Part shown: in pieces, positions 45,205 to 54,366 of the stretch
How positions within the stretch are numbered: position 1 is the first letter of the stretch
How the letters are laid out: each line of letters opens with the position of its first letter
DNA from: Pictodentalium vernedei
Lineage: Eukaryota; Mollusca; Scaphopoda; Dentaliida; Dentaliidae
Length of the DNA stretch: 64,000 nucleotides
NCBI GenBank assembly: GCA_031216915.1
Contig: CM062294.1
Span: forward strand, 32,379,128 to 32,443,127
Direction of reading: 5' to 3'
Position numbers and translations under genes: made by a program
The notes under the pieces: model-generated
Databases searched by the model: none
Told to the model about the DNA's origin: nothing
What the model saw: the letters and a program-made list of their open reading frames with translations, nothing else

Positions 45205-46086
45205 TTTTCCGGACTTTTTTTCTACACGCTTCCAGATATTGAGCAGTTTTTTGGTTTGTGAGTCTAACATGGTGGCCTACAGATCAAGTTTGCATTTTTT
45301 TCCTCTCCACTGATTTTTACCAAAATTACGGCCCTTGGACTCTGAAAAATTCATCAAAATTACTGTTTTCCGGACTTTTTTTCTACACGCTTCCAGATAT
45401 TGAGCAGATTTTTGGTATGTGAGTCTAACATGGTGGCCTACAGATCAAGTTTGCATTTTTTTCCGCTCCACTGATTTTTACCAAAATTACGGCCCTTGTA
45501 CTCTGAAAAATTCATCAAAATTACAGTTTTCCGGACTTTTTTTCTACACGCTTCCAGATATTGAGCTGATTTTTGGTATGTTAGTCTAACATGGTGGCCT
45601 ACAGATCATGTTTGCATTTTGTTCCGCTCCACTGATTTTTACCGAAATTACGGCCCTTGAACTTTGAAAAGTTCATCAAAATTACAGTTTTCCGGACTTT
45701 TTTTCTACACGCTTCCAGATATTGAAATTATTTTTGGTATGTGAGTCTAACATGGTGGCCTACAGATCAAGTTTGCATTTTTTTCCGCTCCACTGATTTT
45801 TACCAAAATTACGGCCCTTGGACTCTGAAAAATTCATCAAAATTACAGTTTTGCAGACTTTTTTCCTACACGCTTCCAGATATTGAGCTGATTTTTGGTG
45901 TGTTAGTCTAACATGGTGGCCTACAGAACAAGCTTGCGTTTTGTTCCGCTCCACTGATTTTTACCGAAATTACGGCCCTTGGACTCTGAAAAATTCATCA
46001 CAATTGCAGTTTTCCGGACTTTTTTTCTACACGCTTCCAGATATTGAGCTGATTTTTGGTATGTTAGTCTAACATGGTGGCCTACA
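45205..46086 (+). repeat. Tandem array, exact 161-bp period, five units plus a partial
   Basis: The 'ccggacttttt' landmark falls at 45,209, 45,370, 45,531, 45,692, 45,853 and 46,014, 161 bp apart each time. Units keep 'ctacacgcttccagatattg', 'taacatggtggcctacag' and 'attacggccctt'. The array ends in an A-rich run at 46,086. ORFs on the minus strand are readings of the unit. Confidence 0.92.
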
Positions 46087-46458
46087 GAAAAAAAAAAATT
46101 AAAAATCAAAATAGTCACCAACCCTGTTTAATATTCTTTGTAACTTGAACAGTATTCATGCAGACCTGAATTGTTTGGGTGCCAAACTGGGTGGGGGTGG
46201 GCGGCGGGAGGGGGAAGGGTTAGTGCCAAATTTAGTGCTAAATGGAATCTAATTATAAATGAGAATAAATTGACCATGAATCGCCATTAATTCTGTTGAC
46301 CTATAACAAAAAGCCAGGATTATCAGTAACCTATAGATTACCTAACAGTCCTAAATTCTGTCTTGCCTGTGTTGTTGTTGGACAGTGATTTTAGCGAAAA
46401 TGATGCACTGAAATGAAAAAACACACAGCCTTTGAGACCGACCAAAATATAGTTTGGG

Positions 46459-47193
46459 CAGGGATGTAGCAACAGGAGGGTGTCACCCCCCCCCCCTCCC
46501 ACCCCCTATCCTGGCAAAAATTAGTTGGAAATTCTGAGGGCAAGTCATGAGTAGTTGGAAATTCCATCTACCTGGATTTTAGAGCTTCTTTGGTGATGGT
46601 AATGTCTCTTTTACTTCCCAAAATTCCAACTTGGTTTCAAATCTGCAAAAATTCCATCTGTTACTATTTACAACTACAGTGTACGCAATATCGAGCTTCA
46701 TAAGTGTGTATGATGTCAGTCGGTATGAGATTTCTATAGTATGTTTACTTTTCGTAATAAAAAAAATCCTTGAGATGCACTTCAAGAAAATCACATCATG
46801 TAAAATCTTTAAGTTAATTCCATCATTCACAGTTACAAAATGATGAAACATCAGAAATTGATCATTCCTGCATAAGATCTGATTTAATGTTAGGACAGTG
46901 TGAATTACTCAAAGTTCTCAGCTTGAGTATTTGTTTAGCACATATGCAATTCCCAGAAGAATTCCAAATGATAATAACCTGATAATTCTATCATAAATGT
47001 GTTGGCATTTCAGTTACTAGAATCAATTTTATGCCCACTTTCATGGCTTCATTTTCAAAATGTTTCTCATTAGTGAATTTCCAAATATGGGAGGAGGGAC
47101 TGGGATGGGGTTTCCCCCTGCTGGTCCCTCCCCTAGTTGGAAATTCACTACCCTACACCCCCCCCCCCCCCCATTCCGAATCCTCTAGACACG
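46459..47193 (-). mobile_element. hAT-like element, inverted copy of 49,639-50,546, without the inner MITE
   Basis: Ends 'cagggatgtagc' and 'ctagacacgt' correspond to 'cagggacgtggc' of the other copy. The inner blocks ('aatgtgttggcatttcagtt', 'ggttggaattttt'-like, 'ccaactact'-like) run in reverse order. This copy keeps the uninterrupted site where the other carries a Tc1-like MITE. Confidence 0.72.
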
Positions 47194-47983
47194 TACTTGA
47201 TTTTGGGTGCCAAATTTGAAGCCAAATGTATTTTTGTGTCAACTGAATTTTTTCAGTGCAATTGGTTCCCAAAAGCGTGAACTATGTCTTGAATCCTCAA
47301 GGGTTCTGGAGATTTTTTATACAATTTTGCTTCACTTTGACAGTCTAAAATCCTGCGGCAAATAATTGGTTTCCAGGCAAGTCTACTAGGCTGCCTATAC
47401 AGAAACAACTGCAAAGGTACTCAAGATGTCACACGCAGTTTTAGCCCAAGACAGCATTTTTGGGGCACCTGCCTTTAGAGATAGGCGGTATGGGAATTTT
47501 GAGAATGGTCTCGGTTTGGGTGTATTTTTTGCTCTGTCTGGCAAAATGTTAGCGGAGCTTTTCTAATGCTCAGTCGGCCATCGTCTGTCTGTCCCTCTGT
47601 CCATTGGCAACATTTTGTTTGTCCAGGCCATAATTCCTTAACCACTGAAAATGTTTTAACAAAACTTTGTAACTGTATGTATTGTCATTAGACAGTGTGC
47701 CATCAGTTATAATGAGATTTCTACCCACAAGTTGAAGCTCACGGTCAAGGTCACAAAAATATTTGGATATTGCCCTTGTCCGGTCTCTATAATCTGATCC
47801 ATATGATTGTTCTTGTTTGTACTTGACACAGTTGCTGACAATTACCAAAGGTTGTGTCATGATCTTGTTACAAGATCATATTCTCATTGTCAAGGTCATA
47901 TTCAAGAAAATTTCAATATATTACCATTTTGTCTGTCCTGGCAATAATTTCTTAACCAATGAATATTTTTTAATAAAACTTTG

Positions 47984-48527
47984 TACAGTTAAAACTAGAA
48001 GTCCTGTCATAAAATGCGCACAAAAATCACGTCGATCTGCACGTGCGTGTAAATCTCAGGGACTGATATAAGCTTCATACACTGTAACCTTAAAATAGGT
48101 TACGGTGTGCCTAGCATACCGTAAACCTGTACGTTTCCGTAGTGTAGATATAAGGTAAATTATTATGATAATCAGTTTCCTCTCGTAACCTAATAATAGG
48201 TCTCGGGTTTATAGAAACACGTAACCTCCCCCATAACCTAACCTATTGGTTATGGCTTATGTCAGACCCTGAATCTACACGTTATGACCACAGTAAGGCT
48301 ATCAAACTCTGAACATATGGCCTGTCCACAAGCAATGTTTCAGCCAGTGGACCTCCGGGTAACCCGGAGGTCCATTGACAGAAACATTGCCTGTGTTTGC
48401 TAAGAGTAGTCAGGAGAACCTGCCGTGTTTTGGATGTCATTCGATATGGCAATTGCGTGCAATTCCTACGTGCATTAAAGCCTAAATAAGTGCACAGTTC
48501 GTGACAGGACTTCTAGTTTTAACTGTA
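47984..48527 (+). mobile_element. Tc1/mariner-like MITE family A, with a nested element
   Basis: TA-'cagttaaaactagaagtcct' to 'ggacttctagttttaactg'-TA. Removal of the 215-bp insertion and its TSD leaves about 324 bp, close to the family length. The hairpin is at 48,334-48,396. The empty site survives in the neighbouring repeat unit at 47,660-47,680. Confidence 0.92.
48057..48271. mobile_element. Small TIR element, 215 bp, 5-bp TSD
   Basis: TIRs 'cagggactgatataagc' and 'gcttatgtcagaccctg' pair at 14 of 17 positions. The flanking 'aatct' is duplicated exactly (48,052-48,056 and 48,272-48,276). The inside has several 'cgtaacct' and 'ataggtt' blocks in both directions. Superfamily not determined. 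Confidence 0.85.
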
Positions 48528-49141
48528 ACTACATGTATTGTCACTAGACAGTGTACCATCAGCCATAATGAGGTCTCTCCCCTCAAGGTGAAGGTCACAG
48601 TCAAGGTCACAAAAATATTTGAATATTGCCCTTGTCTGGTCGCTATAATCTGATCCATATGATTGATCTTGTTTATACTTGACACAGTTGCTGACCATAA
48701 CCAAAGGCTGTGTCATGATTTTGTCCTAAGGTCATATTGTCATGGATTAAGGTTATATTCTAGAAAACTTCCAATATTTTACTATCATTTTTGTCCAGTC
48801 CATATAATTTGATCTAATTGGCAGATCATGTTCATACTTCAAAAATATATTGCCCATGACTGAATATTGTGTTGTGACCTTGACCCAAGACTATATGATG
48901 GTCAACGTTTCAAAACTAATATTTGGATAGTGCCCTTGTCTGGTCTCTGTAATCTGATCCACCCAGCTGATTTTGCACATACTTGATACAGTTGCTGACC
49001 ATAACCAAAGAATCATGATCTTGTACCAGTGTCATATTCTCATGGTCAAGGTCACATTCAAGAAAACTTCAATATTTTACTATAATTTTTGTCTGGTCCA
49101 AATAATTTGATCTATTTGGCAGATCTTGTTCATACTTGGTA

Positions 49142-49144
49142 AAT

Positions 49145-49199
<55 letters not shown>

Positions 49200-49544
49200 T
49201 TGGAGTTTAAGGTTACATGCTTAGGCACAATGGCTAATCATGACCATGACAGTTTTACAGGTGGAAGAAGCCGGATTACCCAGAGAGAACCGAGCGACTG
49301 TCAGCTCCTCAACATTTCTAACTCTGTTCAAGCTCCGCTCAAGCAGAGTTACAGTGGTTGAAGACATGTGCACCATCGATGTGCAGAACGCCTTAGTACA
49401 TGGCATCATCGTGCCCCCATGTAGGCAGCAGGGATAGAGTGCCTTGTCCAAGGACACAATGTGGGTTGTCCCAGATGGGGATCAAACTCGGGACTTCTAG
49501 AATAGAAGTCCAACAATCTACCACTGAGCCACCGTTCTCCCTAT
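49142..49544 (-). mobile_element. tRNA-derived SINE, minus strand, full length
   Basis: On the minus strand the head reads 'ggtggctcagtggtagattg' (A box) and 'gagtttgatccccatctggg' (B box), then 'tgtccttggacaaggcactc'. The 3' tail is a ~60-bp (aaat)n run (49,142-49,202 on the plus strand). Near-duplicate flanks are 'acttggta' (49,134-49,141) and 'aattggta' (49,545-49,552). The CDS-like frames here are chance. Confidence 0.88.
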
Positions 49545-49638
49545 AATTGGTACAATTATTGCTCCTGACTCAAAGGTGTGTCATGACTTTGATCTCAGGT
49601 TATATCATCCTGGTAAATATATAAATAAAAATATCATC

Positions 49639-50546
49639 CGGGGACGTGGCTAGAGGTTTCCGATTGGGGGGTGCAGTGTAATGAATTTCCAACTAGAGGG
49701 AGGGGGAACCCCCCTCCCAGTCCCTCCCCCTAGTTGGAAATTCTCTACTGAGAATACTTTTGAAAATGAAGCCATGAAAAGGGGGCATAAAATTGATTCT
49801 ATCTAGTAACTAAAATGCCAACACATTTACAGTTAAAACTAGAAGTCCTGTCATGAAATGCGCACAAATAGCATGTTGATATGCGCGTTAATGTACGCGT
49901 TATGGCCCAAGTAAAGCTATCAAATTCTGAACATATGGCCTGTGCACAAGCAGTGTTTCAGCCAATGGACCTCCGGGTAATCCGGAGGTCCATTGGCAGA
50001 AATATTGCGTGTGTTTGCTATGAGTAACCAAGAGAACCTGCCTTGCTTTGGAGGCCATTCAATATGTCAATTGCACGCAATTCCAACGCACAATTAAGCC
50101 TAGATAAGCGCACTATTCGTGACAGGACTTCCAGTTTTAACTGTATGATAAAATTATCAGGTTATTATTTGGTATTATTCTGGGAATTGAATATGTGCAA
50201 AACAAATGCTCAAGCTCAATCCTCATGTGATTTTGTTGAAGTGCATTTCAAGAATTTTTTTTTATTATGATAAGTAAACATATTATAAAAATCTAATACT
50301 GATTGACATCATGCATGCTAATGAAGCTCAATATTGCATACACTACAGTTGTAAATAGTAACGGTTGGAATTTTTGCCCGATTTGAAATAGAGTTGGAAT
50401 TTTGAGAAATAAAGCGCTAAAATCCAGATAGATGGAATTTCCAACTACTCATGACTTGCCTTCCAAATTTCCAACTACAGGAAATTTTGGCCAGGATTGG
50501 GGGGGGGGGACATAACCCTCACACACCCCCTGTCGCCACGTCCCTG
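49639..50546. mobile_element. hAT-like non-autonomous element, ~908 bp, carrying a MITE
   Basis: Ends 'cggggacgtggctag' and 'ctgtcgccacgtccctg' are inverted. Flanks are 'atatcatc' and 'atatcacg', 6 of 8 alike. The family A MITE is inserted at 49,828-50,145. Related inverted copy at 46,459-47,193. Confidence 0.75.
49828..50145 (+). mobile_element. Tc1/mariner-like MITE family A, with empty-site partner
   Basis: 318 bp, TA-'cagttaaaactagaagtcct' to 'ggacttccagttttaactg'-TA. Flanks 'caacacattta' and 'tatgataaaattatca' match the uninterrupted 46,990-47,012 region on the other strand, where a single TA is present. Confidence 0.95.
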
Positions 50547-50857
50547 ATATCACGCAAATGTCGTATCACCAACATCAAAACTTTGATATTGTTATATAGC
50601 CCTTGTCCTGTCCATATAACTTGGTATATGATTGACAGATCTTACTTATACTTGGTACAATTACTTCTTATGACTCAAAGGTGTGTTGTGACCCTGATTC
50701 AAGGTCATAATCAAGGTCAAGGTAATGTATATTTGGTGCCAACTGAATTTATTCAGTACAATTGGCCGCAAACTTAAGGTCACTAGCAGTAACATTTGGA
50801 TTCTTGTCATGTATTTAACGTCCTCTAAAAGCAGCTGTCAGACTGAGAGGCATCTTG

Positions 50858-51098
50858 TTAACCCTTTACCCAATGCAGACGATTTCAAAAATGTATTATT
50901 CAGAATATCATTTTTAAATTTTTTTCAAAAATTTTTAACAAAACCATATCATGTGACCCCTCTTTGGAACGAGCTCGTTCCAAAGAGGGGTCACATGATA
51001 TGTTTTTGTTGAAATTTTTCGAAAAATAATATTTTTTCGGCTGCTGAATTCTCATATTACGCAGGCGGATGCGGGCGATTCGTTGGGTAAAGGGTTAA
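50858..51098. mobile_element. piggyBac-like MITE, subfamily 1, best copy
   Basis: TTAA-'ccctttacccaatgcagac' to 'cgttgggtaaaggg'-TTAA. The hairpin at 50,930-51,012 has arms 'accatatcatgtgacccctc' and axis 'ttggaacgagctcgttccaa'. Confidence 0.9.
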
Positions 51099-51852
51099 GG
51101 TGGTATACCTCAGTATCAGTTCAGTACAATGTATTCGGTATCTGATTTGACTGAGATTTGCTGATAGTACCAAGAAAATACAGAATAAGTTGTCATTCTA
51201 CTACAGCACTACAAATGCTGCCATCACCAATGAGCTCAACAATGACATTCTAATATAATTTTGTGACTTGTTCTATACACACCTTAGCCTTTAAAGGCCT
51301 ATTTCAGGCCTTTGCAGTCTCAGAGCATGTACCCCGATCATGCCATCTTCTGGAGGTCCTGCCGACAATTGACAAATCACCTTTGCAGTGATTTATAGTC
51401 AAGTCTTGGCTGCCTAACAGGCAGCCAAGACTTGAGTAGAAATCACTTCTAAGCAGCTGGATATATTACAGGTTTTAGTCTGGTGGAAATTCAGGACATT
51501 GGTTCTGGCTCTTAGGCTTAACAAAACTGAAAAGAAATTCACTCTTTTCTTTCATGAAAATAAACATTGCAACTGGTTTCAAGACTCGGTGAATGTAGGG
51601 AAATTTTAAAATTCAGATGGTTTCAGTATTCAGTGATTGGTTCGGTTTGGTTTTTCGGTATCCCCATGATATCAGTGTAGGTTTGGTTTTTTGGTATCCC
51701 CATGATATCGGTATAGGTATTGTTTTTCGGTATATTTCCTATCTCCACCTGTCTTATCGCAGAAAATAGTGATCGAAGGCAGAATTTGGCTTTTAAAGAT
51801 TAATCTAATATCCCGTGATTTGATTTTCAATTTATTTTTTTTAACCTTTTAG
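51099..51852. other. Intron 3' part with one palindrome
   Basis: The palindrome at 51,385-51,452 ('agtcaagtcttggctgcc' arms) is copy 3 of its family. 'ggtttttcggtatccccatg' is repeated twice at 51,650-51,720. The last 30 bp are a pyrimidine-rich acceptor tract for the exon at 51,853. Confidence 0.5.
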
Positions 51853-52002
51853 GGAACAAAAGGGTTATCGTTATTCTATTTAGAAACAAAGGATGAGACA
51901 GGTAAGCTGAATAACATACAGATACAGAGGTTGAAAGACAAACTCGGAACAAGACAGCTACCCACCGCAGAGTTGTTACTGGATGGAACCAAAGCCTATA
52001 GG
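51853..52002 (+). CDS. Acyl-CoA dehydrogenase (AidB/ACDH-11-like), internal exon 3 of 3 seen
   Basis: 'aaccttttag' acceptor and AGG|GTAGGT donor, phase 0 at both sides, exactly 50 codons. It reads 'GTKGLSLFYLETKDETGK' and 'QRLKDKLGTRQLPTAELLLD'. 'LKDKLGTR' matches the 'LKDKLGNR' of bacterial AidB (known family feature), where this loop lies at the end of the middle beta domain near the FAD. It follows directly on the exon at 36,386-36,528 (…CTE|GTKG…). The separating intron of 15.3 kb holds DIRS element 1, two MITE-rich zones and the 161-bp array. A repeat starts only 20 bp after the donor. Confidence 0.93.
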
Positions 52003-52022
52003 GTAGGTATTTTGTTTGGGTT

Positions 52023-54080
52023 TTTAGCTCACCGAAGGGAGCTAAACTTTTCAATTGCCGTCTGTCTGGCGTCGTGAACATTTTTCAAACGACTTCTCCT
52101 CTGAAACCGCTAGGTCGCTTTTCTCGAAACTTGGTATGGATGTTCATTACCATATGTCAATTCAAGTTTGTTCAAATGAAATGGACATGCCTACTTGGGG
52201 CTCCATAGGTTGGCATAACTCCGATAGCACCCTATGCATATTAGAGAAACTACTAAAAAAATCTTCTTCTCCCGCACAAGTGGGCAGAATCATTTGATAT
52301 TTGGTATACAGCATTATGGGGTGGATCTGATTCAAGTTTGTTCAAATCGGCCCCCTGGATTCATATTTGGGCTCACTATAGAAGCCCAAATTCGAACTTA
52401 GTGCATTTCAGGCAAATTTCTTAAAAAATCTTCTCCAGATCCAGAAGGCAGAATCTTTTGATATTTGGTATGCAACATTGTGAGGTGGATCTGATTCAAG
52501 TTTGTTCAAATCGGCCCCCTGGATTCACATTTGGGCTCAGTATAGAAGCCCGAATTCGAACTTAGTGCATTTCAGGCAAATTTCTTCAAAAATCTTCTTC
52601 TCCAGATCCAGCAGGCAGAATCTTTTGATATTTGGTATGCAACCTTGTGGGGTGGATCTGATTCAAGTTTGTTCAAATCGGCTCCCTGGATTTATATTTG
52701 GGCACACTATAGAAGCTCGAATTCGAACTTGGTGCATTTCAGGCAAATTTCTTAAAAAAATCTTCTTCTCCAGATCCAGCAGGCAGAATCTTTTGATATT
52801 TGATATGCAACATTGTGGGGTGGATCTGATTCAAGTTTGTTCAAATTGGCCCCCTGGGTTCATATTTGGGCTCAGTATAGGAGCCCAAATTTGAACTTAG
52901 TGCATTTCAAGCAAATTTCTTTAAAAATCTTCTTCTCAAGATCCAGCAGGCAGAATCTTTTGATATTGGGTATGCAGCATGCTTAGGGAGGGTGAGATTC
53001 AAGTTTGTTCAAGCCAAGTCCCTGGGTTGATATTTGGGCTCACTGTGGTAGCCCGAATTATAACTTAGTTCAAAATGATGAATTTTCTTTAAAAATCTCC
53101 TTCTTCAGATCCAGCAGTCGGAATGTTTTGATATTTGGTATGCAGCATCCTTTGGGGGGGTGAGATTCAAGTTTGTTCAAACCATGTCCCTAGGTCTATA
53201 TTTGGGCTCACTGTGGGAGCCCGAATTATAACTTAGTTCAAAATGAGGAATTTTCTTTAAAAATCTTCTTCTTCAGATCCAGCTCTCAGAATGTTTTGAT
53301 ATTTGGTATGCAGCATTCTTAGGGGGGTGAGATTCAAGTTTGTTCAAGCCATGTCCCTAGGTCCATATTTGGGCTCACTGTGGGAGCTTGAATTGTAACT
53401 AAGTTTGAAATGAGGAATTTTCTTAAAAAATCTTCTTCTTCAGATCGAGCAGTCAGAATGTTTTGATATGTGGTGTGTAGCATCCTTAAGGGGGGGGGGG
53501 GATTCAAATTTGTTAAAGCCAAGTCCCTGGGTCCATATTTGGGCTCCCTGTGGGGGGGGGGGGGATTCAAGTTTGTTAAAGCCAAGATTCAAGTTTGTTA
53601 AAGCCAAGTCCCTGGGTCCATATTTGGGCTCCCTGTGGGAGCCCAAATTATAACTTAGTCAATATGAGGAATTTTTCTTTAAAAATCTTCTTCTTCAGAT
53701 TCAGCAGTCGGAATGTTTTGATATTTAGCATGCAGCATCCTTAGGGGGTGAGATTCAAGTTTGTTCAAGCCAAGTCCCTGGGTTCATATTTGGGCTCACT
53801 GTGAGAGCCCGAATGATAACTTAGTTCAAAATGAGGAATTTTCTTTAAAAATCTTTTTCTTCAGATCCAGCAGATGAATGCTTTTAATATTTGGTTTGCA
53901 GCATCCTTAAGGGGGTAAGATTCAAGTTTGTTCAAGCCATGTCCCTAGTTCCATAAAATTTGTCTCTCATAACTTCATTCCTTTGTAGTGTTGATGAACC
54001 ATTTCTAACTGAATGTGACCCCAATACTTCTTTGAATCAGTTTGGCCGGTGAGTGATTAAGGCTCCTTGGGGCCTCTTGT
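52023..54080 (+). mobile_element. AGCTCACC-initiated repeat with R165 tandem array
   Basis: Starts 'tttttagctcaccgaaggga' and ends near 'ctccttggggcctcttgtc'. Between them are about ten tandem units, with 'caagtttgttcaaa' at 52,333, 52,497, 52,664, 52,832, 53,000, 53,168 and 53,335 (164-168 bp apart). G runs at 53,490-53,501 and 53,554-53,564 disturb later units. The layout (unique ends around a ~160-bp array) resembles the bivalve pearl/CvE type elements, which are thought to be Helitron-related. Confidence 0.75.
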
Positions 54081-54082
54081 CT

Positions 54083-54300
54083 TTTAGAAGCGTGGTGGCT
54101 CTGGTTAGAGCAATGAATTTCAAACTGAAAGGTCCATGGTTCGTGTCTGACCAGCGGTAATCACTTTGTGTCCTTGGGCAAGGCACTTCATCTCGATTGC
54201 TCCCATGTGGGGCACAGTTGCCCTGTGTACTAAGGCATGAGGAGTGCCTTCTTGCTACTTTCTACAAGGTTGCACTTCTGGTGTTTACTGAAACAAGAAA
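54083..54300 (+). mobile_element. tRNA-derived SINE, 3' end unclear
   Basis: 'gtggctctggttagagcaat' (A-box region), 'ggtccatggttcgtgtctga' (B-box region) and 'tgtccttgggcaaggcactt'. Followed by 'gtgtactaaggcatgagg'. Confidence 0.7.
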
Positions 54301-54339
54301 AAATGTTTGTCATTTTGCTTAATTGTTTTGTTTTGTAGA

Positions 54340-54366
54340 TTTTAGATCATGGGAGAGGAGTGTCTT
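54340..54366 (+). pseudogene. Possible broken fourth exon of the acyl-CoA dehydrogenase
   Basis: After 'ttgttttgttttgtag' the sequence reads 'ILDHGRGVS' in phase 0, the phase left by exon 3. Acyl-CoA dehydrogenases often have a short Gly-Arg-Gly-Val type motif just after this point. The reading then runs into 'ttttttagctcacctgact', the start of a repeat. Only nine codons support it, so chance is possible. Confidence 0.3.

Larger units (their letters stand above)
47470..49141 (+). repeat. Diverged tandem units (~150 bp), carrying a MITE
   Basis: Repeating blocks: 'cccttgtccggtctctataa', 'ctgatccatatgattg', 'cttgacacagttgctgac', 'tcatgatcttgt' and 'catattctcat'. They recur near 47,774, 48,627, 48,928 and (diverged) 50,600. 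Interrupted by the family A MITE at 47,984-48,527. An 85-bp start block (47,490-47,572) is shared with 33,612. Confidence 0.65.

Noticed and set aside
45205-46086. CRISPR-like array
   Set aside because: The whole 161-bp unit repeats with no unique spacers, in a eukaryotic intron.
49221-49457. tRNA gene suggested by A/B-box-like motifs
   Set aside because: It continues into a SINE body and (aaat)n tail with near-duplicate flanks; no cloverleaf could be drawn over the head.
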